Source: Elephas maximus indicus
Taxonomy: Eukaryota > Chordata > Mammalia > Proboscidea > Elephantidae
Reading direction: 5' to 3'
Length of the DNA: 64,000 bases
Assembly: GCF_024166365.1 (NCBI RefSeq)
Contig: NC_064838.1
Span: forward strand, 72,184,001 to 72,248,000
Shown here piece after piece: positions 1-10,662 of the stretch; position 1 is the first letter of the stretch; each line of letters begins with the position of its first letter. The translations under genes were made by a program, and so were the position numbers. Under the pieces are notes generated by a model. It did not search any database. It saw only the letters and a program-made list of their open reading frames with translations, and was not told the origin of the DNA.

Positions 1-106
1 CACACCCACCCCGCCGGGCAGGCGTCCAAGCCGCCCACGTCGCCGGCCCGCCCTACCCCCCTTCCTCCTCAGTCGGAGCGCTGCCCCTCCGTCGCCCCTC
101 ACCTAC

Positions 107-133
107 CTGGTCGCGGAGTTTGAGGAACGCCAT
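107..133 (-). CDS. ANKRD28: ANKRD28 first coding exon (partial gene)
   Basis: Seen: on the minus strand an ATG at 133-131 opens nine codons reading MAFLKLRDQ, then a consensus splice donor (CAG/GTAGGTGAGG) with GT at 106-105. The exon ends in phase 0. It sits in a CpG island with a GC-rich leader. Known: MAFLKLRDQ is, from memory, the N-terminus of ANKRD28, a roughly 1,050-residue ankyrin-repeat protein that acts as a regulatory subunit of protein phosphatase 6; the ankyrin repeats begin in later exons. Inference: the rest of the gene continues leftward outside the window. The open frame carries on through the donor only because intron 1 is also GC-rich and should not be counted as coding. 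The short peptide is the only protein evidence, but peptide, donor, island and strand agree. Confidence 0.85.
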
Positions 134-500
134 GGCGGTCGCCGCCGCGCCCACTCCAGCCTCCGCCGACACCCCGGCCCGCCGCTGCCACCCCGGTGGC
201 CTCAGCAGCTGCCCGGGGCCGCGGGTCGGCGGCCGGCTGAACTGAGGAGCCCGCGGGCAGGGGGGGAACCGCCTCCCGGGCCGCCCGCCGCCGCAGAGAG
301 GTGAGGAGCCCGGCCGGTCCCGCCTCCTCCTCCTAAGGACTCCACGCTCTCTTCCTTCCTTTCTTTCTCTTTTTCTCGGTTGCCTCCACAGGCTGCCCGA
401 GCGGCCGCCACAGCGCCTGCCGCCTCCTCCTCCTCTCACCCCCTTCCCGAAATACCCCGTCAGCCCCCGCGGCAGTGCCGCTCCAGCCCGCGGCAGCAGC
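134..500 (-). other. ANKRD28: ANKRD28 5' UTR (exon 1, extent estimated)
   Basis: Very GC-rich sequence upstream of the start codon, with CGG/GCC-type triplets and no intervening in-frame start that matches a known protein. The right end is an estimate: inverted CCAAT boxes at 547-551 and 591-595 usually lie 60-100 bp upstream of the start site, placing transcription initiation near 450-520. No TATA box is seen, as expected for a CpG-island promoter with dispersed start sites. Confidence 0.55.
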
Positions 501-1116
501 GGCATCCAAACTCCACTCCGCAGCATTACCACCACCGCTCGCCGCTATTGGCCGCCGCGCGGGGGCGAGGCCAGAGAAAGCTGAGCGCCCATTGGCTACG
601 CCGTTGCGCTCCCCGGTGGCCCCCCGCGCCTGCCGGAGGGGGAGACGGCCGTGAGGAGGAAGCCGCGAGGGGTGGGCGCGGAGCTGCGGCTGCCGTGGGC
701 GGGGGAGTCGGGAACGTGGCGGAGCCGGGGGTGGGACGGCCAGGTGTAGGGGCACTGGAAGGGTGTGAGGTAATGCCTGGGGGCTGCAATCCAGGGGGAG
801 GGGGACGATGCTGGCTCTCCCGAAGGAAGGGAGGCGTATTTGCAGCCAAACAGGTTGTGGACGCCTGAGCCTTTTTTTTTTGCTTGCAGTCCCAATCCTA
901 AGCAAGGCTGTGGTCCCCCTTTCGTAAAGGCCCCCTCCCAGGCTTGCTTTTCTTCTTTTTTCTCCCTTTATTCTTATGCATTTGAAGGATTCTGTCTCCC
1001 ACGCAAGAAAAACCAATTAAATATAAAAAACGATGTGCAAAATTTCTAATAAGTATCGTCCTTGGATGGAAAGAGAAATAACTCCCTAACCCTGCCACAC
1101 ACACATACACTTCCTA

Positions 1117-1132
1117 CCCCCCCCCCCCCCCC
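1117..1132. repeat. Poly-C run (16 bases)
   Basis: Sixteen consecutive C residues preceded by a short CA-rich stretch, about 350 bp beyond the CpG island. A homopolymer of this length is slippage-prone; on the minus strand it is a G run that could form a G-quadruplex. Confidence 0.9.
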
Positions 1133-1260
1133 GCCCCTCCAAGCCACCCCATAGCTCTGAAACTGCTTCTCTTTCTTAGGCAGCTGCACACTGTTACCAT
1201 TCCAGGATTGTGTGGCAGAAGACTGTTGTGCGCTTGTGTCTGTCCTCCCAGGTGGCACCA

Positions 1261-1296
1261 GCCCCTGGTTAATAAAAGGCCCCTGGTTAATAAAAG
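1261..1296. repeat. Perfect 18-bp tandem duplication
   Basis: Two identical 18-bp units (GCCCCTGGTTAATAAAAG) lie directly head to tail at 1261-1278 and 1279-1296. The GTTAAT core resembles a half site for HNF1/homeodomain factors. Perfect identity suggests a recent duplication or a constrained element. Confidence 0.9.
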
Positions 1297-1322
1297 GTAC
1301 AGTTGGTTAGAACATGAACCTG

Positions 1323-1330
1323 TGACGTCA
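1323..1330. promoter_or_regulatory. Consensus cAMP response element
   Basis: The full palindrome TGACGTCA, the CREB/ATF consensus, lies about 800 bp upstream of the inferred ANKRD28 start site and 27 bp beyond the 18-bp duplication. The surrounding sequence is non-repetitive. Whether it is bound is unknown. Confidence 0.45.
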
Positions 1331-2672
1331 GACTTTGTTTTAAAAAGGCCCGTTTTCCCCATATCAGTTGTATCTCTTGGGATAGACTTTATATTTAGAG
1401 GATCGATTTGAGTCTAAGAGCAGTCTGGATGCAGGAAAGGGGATCTACGCCAGAACCGTCAGATTATTATAATGCTTCACTTATAACAATAAGCTTATCC
1501 TTAGCCCCATAATAAAATATCAGAATCTGCAAGATCAAAAACAATGCAGATTAATAGTACAAGCCTTCCGGTATTCTTTGACATATCCATGTCTTGATGC
1601 TCTAGAAACAATTTCTACCTAAAATTATATTCATCGTCATAAATTACATTTTCTACTTAAAATGCAGACATTCTCATAACAGTGAATGCAACAATCATGA
1701 CAAAACTACAAAGAAAGTCCAACTGCTCTTGCTTTGTATTATCTTCAGTACCTCATGCCTTTCCCTTTACTTCAACTCCAGCGGGGAAAATAGGGATGCT
1801 ATTTGTCCTCCAACCTCTCCTTATCTGTTCAGTGAAAGTGAATGAGTTCATGTTATGAAAGCATTTGAGTTCTGCAAATCAAAGTTGTGATAATATTACT
1901 AAAGCACTTTGTAATTACAGGTCACCTTTGTAAATAATTACCCATGTGCTATGTGGGTTACAGGATTCTACCTTAAGAATTTAGCTTCATGCATACATAA
2001 ACCTGTTAACCGCTGTGGATGTCTAGTCAGAGGTCAACAAATTCCCTCCAATCATCCCTCCTCTATATTAAAGTTCTAGAATTTAAAAGCACAGTGGAAA
2101 CTTGATTAGGAACATGGTGAAGATTAACTTTTGGGAAAATGAAAGTGCTTTTGAGAACATGAATTAAAATTATGGACCAAGTATGCATTTTTGTGGGTTT
2201 TGTAATTGATCTAATAAAATTTTACAGGCTCCTCTGAATTTTTCTAATTACCAACAATTAATGAATATGTTTTATAATGCACAAAATCTGACAACTTTCC
2301 AAATAGTAAACGCCAACCTCTCTTGCTAGAGAATGTTTAAGACCTAGCTGGGTTCTCACCCTTCCTGACTCTGAACATCATTTGTAAAATCTAAACTTGA
2401 CCTTACCTGGCCTGCTCAGCTCCCAGAATCAAGTAAGATGACATGAAAGGCTGCGGGAACTCTGAATGGTTGTACAAATTTAATGTTAATATTGCAGCAA
2501 CTACATTTCCATAGCTGGCAAGAGGGTAATAACCATTTATTCTGAAAACACAGAAATAAAAAATGTAAGGAATTGAGCAACAAAATAAAATTCATGTTGA
2601 ATTCTGATTTTTTTAAAAAATTTATAAGATTTCTCCTGCTTATTATAAAATACTCAAATATTAAAGAAATGT
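1331..2672. other. Non-repetitive AT-rich intergenic DNA
   Basis: I see no recognisable repeat, coding exon or RNA gene here. It is the largest block of apparently single-copy sequence close to the ANKRD28 promoter, so conserved regulatory elements could lie here, but none can be named from sequence alone. Confidence 0.5.
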
Positions 2673-2690
2673 AGAAATGTACAGTACTGA

Positions 2691-5287
2691 GAAAAATCAG
2701 TTGGATTCCTCTACACTAACAAAGAGAACTTCAAAGAGGAAATCACCAAATCAATACCATTTACAGTAGCCCCCAAGAACATAAAATACTTAGGAATAAA
2801 TCTAACCAGAGACATAAAGGACCTATACAAAGAGAACTACGAGACTCTACTGCAAAAAAACAAGACAACTACGTAAGTGGAAAAACATAACTTGCTCATG
2901 GATAGGAAGACTCAACATTGTAAAAATGTCAATTCTACCCAAAGCGATCTACAGATACAATGCAATCCTGATCCAAATTCCAACAACATTTTTTAACAAG
3001 ATGGAGAAGCAAATCACCAACTTCATATGAAAAAGGGAGAGGCCCTGGATAAGCAAAGCATTATTGAGAAAGAAGAACAAAGTGGGAGGCCTCACACTAC
3101 CCAATTTTAGACCATATTATACCGCCATAATAATCAAAACAGCCTGGTACTCATGCAATGACAAATTGACCAATGGAACAGAATTGAGAACCCAGATGTA
3201 AATCCTTCTAACTATGAGCATCTCATATTGGACAAAGGTCCGAAGTCCATTATATAGAGAAAATACAGCCTCTTTAACTTATGGTGCTGGCATAACTGCA
3301 TATCCATATGCAAAGAAAAAAAAATGAAGCGAGACCCATACCTCACACCATGTACAAAAACTAACTCAAAATGGATCAAAGAACTAAATATAAAATCTGA
3401 AATGATAAAGATCATGGAAGAAAAAACAGGGACAGTGCTAGGAGCCCTAATACATATCATAAACAGAATACAAACCATAACTAACAATGTACAAACACCA
3501 GAAGAGAAACTAGATAACTGGGAGCACTCCTAAAAATCACACACTTATGCTCATCAGAAGACTTCACCAGAGTTAAAAAGACAGCCTACAGACTGGGAAA
3601 AATTTTTTGGCTATGACATATCTGATCAGGAGCCAATCTCTAAAATCTACAAGTTGCTGCAAACCCTCAACAACAAAAAGACAAATAACCCAATTAAAAA
3701 TGGGCAAAGGAAATGAACAGGAACTTCACCAAATAAGGCATTCAGGCAGCTAACAGATACATGAGGAAATGCTCACGATCATTAGCCATTAGAGAAATGC
3801 AAACCAAAACTGCAATGAGATAACATCTCACCCCAACAAGGCCCGCATTAATCCAAAAACCACAAGTTAGTAAATGTTGGAGAGGTTGTGGAGAGACTGG
3901 AACATTTATACACTGCTGGTGGGAATGTAAAATGGTACGGCCACTTTGGAAATCGATTTCGTTCTTCCTTAAAAAGCTAGAAAAAGAAGTACCATACGAT
4001 CCAGCAATCCCACTTCTTGGAATACATTGCAGAGAAATAAGAGCCTTTACACATACAGATACATGCACACCCATGTTCATTGCAGCACTGTTCACTACAG
4101 GAAAAGGACGGAAAAACCCTAGGTGCTCATAAACAGATGAATGGATAAACAAATTATGGTATATACACACAATGGAATCATATGCAAAGATAAAGAACAA
4201 TGATGAGTCTGAAAAATATCTCACAACATGGGTGAATCTGGAAGGCATTATGCTGAGTGAAATCGGTCAAAAAAGGACAAATATTGTATGAGACCGCTAT
4301 TATAACAACTCAAGAAAAAAGTCAAAGAAAAGAAAACATTCTTTGATGATTACAAGGGTGGGGAGGGAGGGTGAGGGGGATTCACTAACTGAACAGTAGA
4401 CAGGAATTATCTTAGGTGAAGGGAAGGACAACACGCAACACACGGGAAGTCAGCACAACGGGACTAAAACAAAAGCTAAGAAGTTTCCTGAACACAACCA
4501 AACATTTCGTGGGACAGAGTAGCAGGGGCAGGTGTCTGGGCACCATGGTTTCAGGGGACATCTAGGTCAATTGGCATAACAAAGAAAATGTTCTGCATCC
4601 CACTTTGGTGGTGGCATCTGGGAGTCTGAAAAGCTTGCGAGAGGCCATCTAAGATGCATCAATTGGTCCCAAGCCACCTGGAGCAAAGGAGAATGAAGAA
4701 CACCAAAGACACAAGAAAAATATTAACCCAAGAGACAAAACGGCCACATAAACCAGAGACTCCATTGACCTGAGACCAGAAGAACTAGATGGTGCCCGAC
4801 TACCACCATTGACCACCCTGACAGGGAACATAACAGAGAGTTCCTGACAGAGCAAAAGTGTGGTGCAGAACTCAAATTCATATAAAAAAGACCAGACTTA
4901 ATGGTCTGACTGAGACTAGAGGACCCCCAAAGACATGGCCCCTGGGCTCTCTGTTAACCTAGAACTAAAACCATTCCCTAGGCCAATTCTTCAGACATAG
5001 AATTGATGGACTATAAAATATAAAATAATACTCGTGAACAGTGTGCTTCTTAGTTCAAGTTGATACAAAAGTCTAAATGGGCAGCTCCTGTATGCAGGTG
5101 GGATGAGAAGACAGAAGGGGATAGGAGCTGGTTGAACGGACACCGGAAATGCGGGGTGGAAAGGCAGAGTGTGCTGTCATATTTTAGGGATGGCAACTAG
5201 GGTCCAATAGCAATATGTGTATAAATTTTTGTATGAGAAATTAACTTGAGCTGTAAACTTTCACCTAAAGCACAATTAAAAAAAAAA
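2691..5287 (+). mobile_element. 5'-truncated L1 (ORF2 C-terminus and 3' UTR)
   Basis: The plus strand reads as decayed L1 ORF2: the end of the reverse transcriptase, the ORF2 C-terminal region with its Cys-rich part near 3880-3915, then a G-rich 3' UTR (about 4340-5270) and an A-rich tail at 5276-5288. Frames are broken by stops and frameshifts. An imperfect 18-bp target duplication flanks it (2673-2690 and 5288-5305, 15 of 18 matching), which fits ordinary target-primed insertion with 5' truncation. The long minus-strand frame at 3742-4248 is antisense noise in this element. Confidence 0.9.
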
Positions 5288-5512
5288 AGAAATTTATATT
5301 ACTGAAAGTAAAGTCCCATATCATCAAAGCCAGTGAAACTAGAAACTTGAATGTTGTCAGTAATCCTTCTGTCTGCCATCCTTACCTCCCTCCTCTTTTC
5401 TCCAGGTCACTTTCATTCTCCTTTACTACAACCAAGACCTCTACTAACACATTTTAAGTACTCTGCAATGATAAAGGAAAAAAGCCAATATTCCTGACTT
5501 CAGATTTGAAGA

Positions 5513-5600
5513 GGAGGCCTGGTGGCACAGTGGTTAAGCACTGGGCTGCTAACTGAAAGGTCGAGGGTTCTAATCCACTAGCCAGTGCACAGGAGAAAGG
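5513..5600 (+). mobile_element. AfroSINE fragment (tRNA-like head)
   Basis: The tRNA-related head with the 'GGTGGCACAGTGGTTAAGCA' box and the following 'GCTGCTAACTGAAAGGTC' region is present. The element loses similarity after about 5600, so the RTE-like tail is missing. Confidence 0.8.
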
Positions 5601-5790
5601 AGTGATTAACTGGTTGGGTTAGAGTCATGTGACCATGTCTTAACCAATCACTACAGCCAAAGAAGCAAGGTCTTGAAATTGATGAAAGTTTCTATGCAGA
5701 AGCCATGTCTAAAATGGTTTGAGGACAGATATCATACAGAATTGCTGTGAGCTGGACAATCACAACAAATTTTATTTCCTATACTACTAT

Positions 5791-5955
5791 ATGGAAACCC
5801 TGGTGGCGTAGTGGTGGCTATAGCTGCTAACCAAAAGGCTGCCAGTTCAAATCCACCAGGACTCCTTGGAAACTCTACAGGGCAGTTCTTACTCTGTCGT
5901 ATAGGTCGCTGTCAGTCGGGATTAACTCAGCGGCCATGGGTTTGGTATGGTTTGG
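5791..5955 (+). mobile_element. AfroSINE, full-length type A
   Basis: Complete ~165-bp copy: tRNA-like head, 'AACTCTACAGGGCAGTTCT' middle, tail shared with RTE 3' ends, and a T/G-rich end. The target duplication is ATACTACTAT at 5781-5790 and ATACTACTAC at 5956-5965. Confidence 0.9.
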
Positions 5956-5969
5956 ATACTACTACATTA

Positions 5970-6170
5970 AGAGCCCCGGTGGAACAGTGGTTAAGGGCTT
6001 GGCTACTAACCTAAAGGTCAGCAGTTCAAACTCACCAACCGCCCCAGGGGAGAAAGATGTGGCAGTCTGCTTCCGTAAAGATTACAAGCTAAGAAACCTT
6101 ATGGGGCAGTTGTACTGTGTCCGATACAGTCGCTGTAAGTCAGAATCTACTTGATGGCAGTGGGTTTTTG
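5970..6170 (+). mobile_element. AfroSINE, long type A
   Basis: About 200 bp. It differs from the neighbouring copy by an extra box (GAGAAAGATGTGGCAGTCTG, then a CTTCCGTAAAGATT-like stretch) before the common middle. It uses as its left target duplication the right duplication of the previous SINE (GATACTACTACAT at 5955-5967; GATACTACCACAT at 6171-6183). Confidence 0.9.
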
Positions 6171-6183
6171 GATACTACCACAT

Positions 6184-6300
6184 GTCAGGTACTTGCTCTG
6201 CACTGTATATCCTTTATCTCATTTCAGTTTTCAGTACCCTCAGAAGTGTGCCCAGAGTTACCCAGCTAGTAAATGGCAGGCCTGGATTCATGAGGGCCTT
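6184..6300 (-). mobile_element. MIR fragment
   Basis: Degenerate copy of the ancient MIR SINE in reverse orientation: 'CTTTATCTCATTTCAG', 'CCCAGAGTTACCCAGCTAGTAAATGG' region and the following 'CAGGCCTGGATT' core are recognisable. Confidence 0.6.
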
Positions 6301-6372
6301 GGAAGCCAAGAAGAGTAGCTAAGAAAGTAGGAAATAGGCAACTATTGATGCCTTTCAGCCAGATAATCCCCA

Positions 6373-6505
6373 TTGTTGTTGTTAGGTGTGGTCGAGTCAG
6401 TTCCTACTCATAGTAACGCTATGTACAACTGAGTGAAACACTGCCCAGCCCTTCACAATTGCTGCTAAGCTTGAGCCCATTGTTGCAGCCACTGTGTCAA
6501 TCCAC
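6373..6505 (-). mobile_element. RTE 3'-end fragment
   Basis: Starts at the reverse complement of the RTE 3' terminus (GTTGTTGTTAGGTG, the AAC microsatellite tail) and continues through the last ~130 bp of the RTE. It is strongly 5'-truncated and diverged. Confidence 0.85.
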
Positions 6506-6529
6506 TGACCCTCTGAGCTTTATAAAGAG

Positions 6530-7260
6530 TCTGAAATACATGGAGAATGTATATAATAGACTGCCAAAGCAGCACAGAGAAACAAGGAGATAAAAAAATC
6601 AAAAGTTCAGAGACTTAAAAGATAAAATTAGAAGATCCAACATAGATCTAAAAGTTTCATTGGAAAGAAAATAGAAAATGAAGAAGAGATACTATTCATG
6701 GAGATCATGGCTGAGAATTTTTCAGATTTGAAGAAAAGCATGAGTCATCATCGGATCAAAGGTAGACACTAAGTCTCAGGCAGAATAATTGTAAAAACTG
6801 AGACCCACACATTAACAGTGAAACTACAGGACACCAAACACAGTAAGAAAATGTTAAAAATTACCACTGAAAGAAGTCAATTACCCTAAAAGGAATGACA
6901 GGGACATGTCATCAGACTTATCAGTGAAAATATGTGACAGAAGATGGAAAATATCTTCAAAGTGTTGAGAAACCAGAACTCAGAAACTAAATTCTATACC
7001 TAGCTAGGCTATATTTCAAAAGGAAGGACAAAATACATTTTCACATTTTGCACTCAGTGTCCCTCATTGAAAGAAATATTAAAGGATATACTTGAACCAG
7101 AAACAAACTGAACCCTAAAGGAACAAGTGAGATGGGAGAAGAAAGGGTGAACCAATAAATTAGCAAATATCCTGGTTAATCCAAACAAGTATTATTCTTT
7201 TTTAAGAGCCAGTATTTTAGAATGTAAAAACAAGGTGAAATAAAAGTATTAGTCATTAAA
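6530..7260 (+). mobile_element. Old L1-related remnant (L1M/HAL1 type)
   Basis: A-rich sequence with phrases typical of old mammalian L1/HAL1 sequence (a 'GCTGAGAATTTTTCAGATTTG' region near 6710, 'AATTCTATACCTAGC' near 6990, and a 'GAAAGAAATATTAAAGGATAT' region near 7070). It has no open frame. The subfamily is assigned from memory and could be wrong. Confidence 0.55.
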
Positions 7261-7286
7261 AATATGGTAGATGGTAGCAGGAAAAA

Positions 7287-7313
7287 AAAAAATTTTTTTT
7301 TTTTTTTTTTTTT
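7287..7313. repeat. A-run followed by T-run
   Basis: An A tract directly followed by a long T tract, giving a self-complementary block at the end of the old L1 remnant. Confidence 0.7.
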
Positions 7314-7346
7314 AAGGAGTTCTGAATTAAAACATTCTAAACTCCT

Positions 7347-7508
7347 TTTTTGGAAACTCTGTTGGAATAGCAGTTAAGTGCTACGGCTGCTAACCAAGAG
7401 GTCCACAGTTCAAATCCACCAGTTGCTCCTTGGAAACTCTATGGGACAGTTCTACTCGGTCCTATAGGGTCACTGTGAGTCGTAATCGACTCGACAGCAG
7501 TGGTTGGT
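7347..7508 (+). mobile_element. AfroSINE, full-length type A
   Basis: tRNA-like head from about 7347, SINE middle and RTE-like tail ending near 7505. It abuts the 3' end of an RTE in the opposite orientation, so the two related tails form an inverted repeat. Confidence 0.9.
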
Positions 7509-9497
7509 GGGTTGTTGTTGTTGTTAGGTGCCACCGAGTCGGTTCTGACTCACAGTGACCCTATGCACAACAGAACGAAACACTGCCCGGTCCTGAGCCA
7601 TCCTTACAATTGTCGTTATGCTGGAGCTCATTGTTGCAGCCACTGTGCCACTCCACCTCATTGAGGGTCTTGCTCTTTTCTGCTGACCCCGTACTCTGCC
7701 AAGCATGATGTCCTTCTTCGGGGACTGATCCCTCCTGACAACATGTCCAAAGTGTGTAAGGTGCAGTCTCGCCATCCTTGCTTCTAAGGAGCATTCTGGT
7801 TGTACTTCTTCCAGGACAGATTTGTTCGTTCTTCTGGCAGTCCGTGGTATATTCAATATTCTTTGCCAACACCACAATTCAAAGGCATCAACTCTTCTTC
7901 GGTCTTCCTTATTCATTGTTCAGCTTTCACATGCATATGATGTGATTGAAAATACCATGGCTTGGGTCAGGCGCACCTTAGTTTTCAAGGTGACATCTTT
8001 GCTCTTCAACACTTTGAAGAGGTCCTTTGCAGCAGATTTACCCAATGCAATGTGTCTTTTGATTTCTTGACTGCTGCTTCCATAGCTGTTGATTGTCGAT
8101 CCAAGTAAAATGAAATTCTTGACAACTTCAGTGTTGTCTCTGTTTATCATGATGTTGCTCGTTGGTCCAGTTGTAAGGATTTTTGTTTTCTTTATGTTGA
8201 GGTGCAATCCATACTGAAGGCTGTAGTCTTTGATCTTCATTAGTAAGTGCTTCAAGTCCTCATCACTTTCAGCAAGCAAGGTTGTGTAATCTGCATAATG
8301 CAGGTTGTTAGTGAGTCTTCCTCCAATCCTGATGCCCCGTTCTTCTTCATATAGTCCAGCTTCTCATATTATTTGCTCAGCATACAGATTGAATAGGTAT
8401 GGTGAAAGAATACAACCCTGGCGCACGCCTTTCCTGATTTTAAACCAATCAGTATCCCCTTGTTCTGTCCATACAACTGCCTCTTTATCTATGTACAGAT
8501 TCCTCATGAGCACAATTAAGTGTTCTGGAATTCCCATTCTTCACAATGTTATCCATAATTTGTTATGATCCACACAGTCGAATGTCTTTGCATAGTCAAT
8601 AAAACACAGGTAATCATCCTTCTGGTATTCTCTGCTTTCAACCAGGATCCATCTGACATTAGCAATGATATCCCTGGCTCCACGTCCTCTTCTGAAACCA
8701 GCCTGAATTTCTGGAAGTTCCCTGTCAATATACTGCTGCAGCTGTTTTTGAATGATCTTCAGCAAAATTTTGCTTGCATGTGATATTTATGATATTGTTC
8801 TATAATTTCCACTTTCAGTTGGATCACCTTTCTTGGGAATAGGCATAAATATGGATCTCTTCCAGTCAGTTGGCCAGGAAGCTGTCTTCCATATTTCTTG
8901 GCATAGATGAGTGAGCACTTCCAGCACTGCATCTGTTTGTTGAAACATCTCAATTGATATTCCATCAATTCCTGGAGCCTTGTTTTTCACCAATGCCTTC
9001 AGAGCAGCTTGCACTTCTTCCTTCCATACCATCGGTTCCCGATCATATGCCGCCTTTTGAAATGGTTGAACATCGACTAATTCCTTTTGGTACAATGACT
9101 CTGTGTATTCCTTCCATCTTTTTTTGATGCTTCCTGCATCATTTAATATTTTCCCCCATAGAATCCTTTACTATTGCAACTTGAGACTTGAATTTTTTCT
9201 TCAGTTCTTTCAGCTTGAGAAATGCCGAGTGTGTTCTTCTCTTTTGGTTTTCCATCTCCAGCTCTTTGCACATGTTGTAATGATACTTTGTCTTCTCGAG
9301 AGGCCCTTTGAAATCTTCTGTTCAGTTCTTTTACTTCATCAATTCTTCCTTTTCCTGTAGCTGCTCGACGTTGAAGAGTAAGTTTCAGAGTCTCCTCTGA
9401 CGTCCATCTTGGTCTTTTCTTTCTTTCCTGTCTTTTCAGCAACCTCTTGCTTTCTTCATGGATGGTGTCCTTGATGTCATTCCACAACTCGTCTGGT
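7509..9497 (-). mobile_element. 5'-truncated RTE LINE (BovB-like), copy 1
   Basis: The minus strand reads as the reverse transcriptase and C-terminal region of an RTE protein in broken frames (about 9487-9143, 9095-8787, 8765-8541, 8279-7920 and 7916-7524). The 3' end with its GTT/AAC microsatellite is at 7509; similarity stops near 9497, so the endonuclease half is missing. The RT active-site motif is YADY at 8286-8297 instead of YADD, so it would be catalytically dead even if the frames were intact. The C-terminal WCWQRILNIPRTARRTNKS-like segment is well preserved (7850-7780). Confidence 0.93.
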
Positions 9498-10105
9498 GGT
9501 AGACTCCTTTTATTCAGAAGGGGGAGCGAAATATTCCTTAACTTTTGATTTTAACAAGTTATAATAGTTTAGGTTCTTTGCTGCCATTAACAGAATCCAT
9601 GAAGGAATTTCTTAAAATTCTCTTCAGCAGCTCTCTGAGTCATTGGAAGACCTAGAAAAACAAAGCCTTGGCTAAGGTCCTAGAAGTGCCCTAAACCGTG
9701 CAGCAGAATGAGCGTGATTAAGAAACTGCTACTGCCCCCGTGGAACACCAAACGGCAGGGGCTCAGCTTGCCTTCATCGGCCCCTGCTGTCAGCATCAAT
9801 GTCAATCCTGCATCAGGAGGTCGATCTTGCAACCACGGCCACCTCCGCGAGCTGAATTCCTCTGCCTCTACCGGGAAAATGGAAGCAAAGGCATAGCTTG
9901 CATAGCTTACATTGCCTACTCTCACAGGTGCTCCTGGTTACCAGAGACTAAGTTATAGGTCTGCAGCCTAGCTGCAAGGGACGCAGAAAGTTTGAGTCTG
10001 ACTTGTATACTAGAGAGGTGGAATCAATAACCCAAATATAGAAAGGCTGTTTAAATGATTATGGCTCTCCTGAATATGACAAGAGTCCACTACTGATGTT
10101 ATCGT
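9498..10105. other. Unassigned intergenic sequence
   Basis: I recognise no gene or repeat here. The stretch 9700-9930 has higher G+C and overlapping short frames in several phases, but no frame resembles a known protein. Confidence 0.4.
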
Positions 10106-10303
10106 TAGTTACCGTTGAGTCAGCCCCTGTCTCCTGGCAACCCCAAGTGTTACAGACCAGAACTGTTCCATAGGGTTTTCTCGGCTGTAGTCTTTATGTA
10201 AGTGTATCACCAGGCCTTTCTTCCACAGGGCCACTGGGGGACTTGGGTTAGTAGTCAAGTGCAAGCTGTTTGTGCCACTCAGGCACTTTTCATTACTGAT
10301 ACG
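10106..10303 (-). mobile_element. AfroSINE type B
   Basis: Reverse-oriented SINE of a second subfamily, about 200 bp. It has the CCCCAAGTGTTACAGACCAG-like tail region, a 'CTTTATGTAAGTGTATCACC' middle and a diverged tRNA-like head ending near 10303. Confidence 0.8.
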
Positions 10304-10658
10304 CATGCTAAATACTTAAGGGTATTCACCAAAATAAGAAAAATAGAATGTGTAATTTCCAAACCTATACAGAATAAAAAAATTACAGAGAGAAAATTAG
10401 TGAATTGATTAGCACGTAAGAAAGAAGAAAAATGGAAGCAAATTAAAAGCATGGGAAATAGAAAAACCCAAATAAGTTTGTAGAAAGAAGTCCAAGTGTA
10501 TTAATCACTATAAATATAAATGAATTAGACATTAATATTAGGCATAAGAATTTAAGTTAAGAAGGATTGGTAGGATAAAGGGGTGGTATGTAGTAATTAT
10601 AAAAAGAAAAAGTCACCAAGAAAACATACAGTCTTCAACTTGTATTCACTTAACCTAA
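10304..10658. other. A-rich sequence, possible old L1 remnant
   Basis: A-rich, with phrases resembling old L1 (for example 'AATCACTATAAATATAAATG' near 10505). No reading frame survives. It is the left flank into which the class I retrovirus inserted. Confidence 0.35.
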
Positions 10659-10662
10659 AGCA

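Larger units (their letters stand above)
1..760. promoter_or_regulatory. ANKRD28: CpG island promoter of ANKRD28
   Basis: The first ~760 bases are dense in CG dinucleotides and G+C compared with the AT-rich remainder of the window. Two CCAAT boxes on the minus strand (547-551 and 591-595), the usual NF-Y sites, and several GC boxes lie just upstream of the 5' UTR. This is a typical constitutive housekeeping promoter. CpG-island promoters often fire in both directions, so an unstable plus-strand transcript is possible, but nothing in the sequence proves it. Confidence 0.8.

Noticed and set aside
53..868. Several long overlapping frames on both strands of the CpG island (up to 227 codons).
   Set aside because: GC-rich DNA has few stop codons, so long chance frames are expected. 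They are Pro/Arg/Gly-rich, overlap in several phases and match nothing I recognise. Only the short MAFLKLRDQ exon with its splice donor is supported.
3742..4248. 168-codon minus-strand frame.
   Set aside because: It is antisense to the L1 ORF2/3' UTR, whose sense-strand protein wording is clear.
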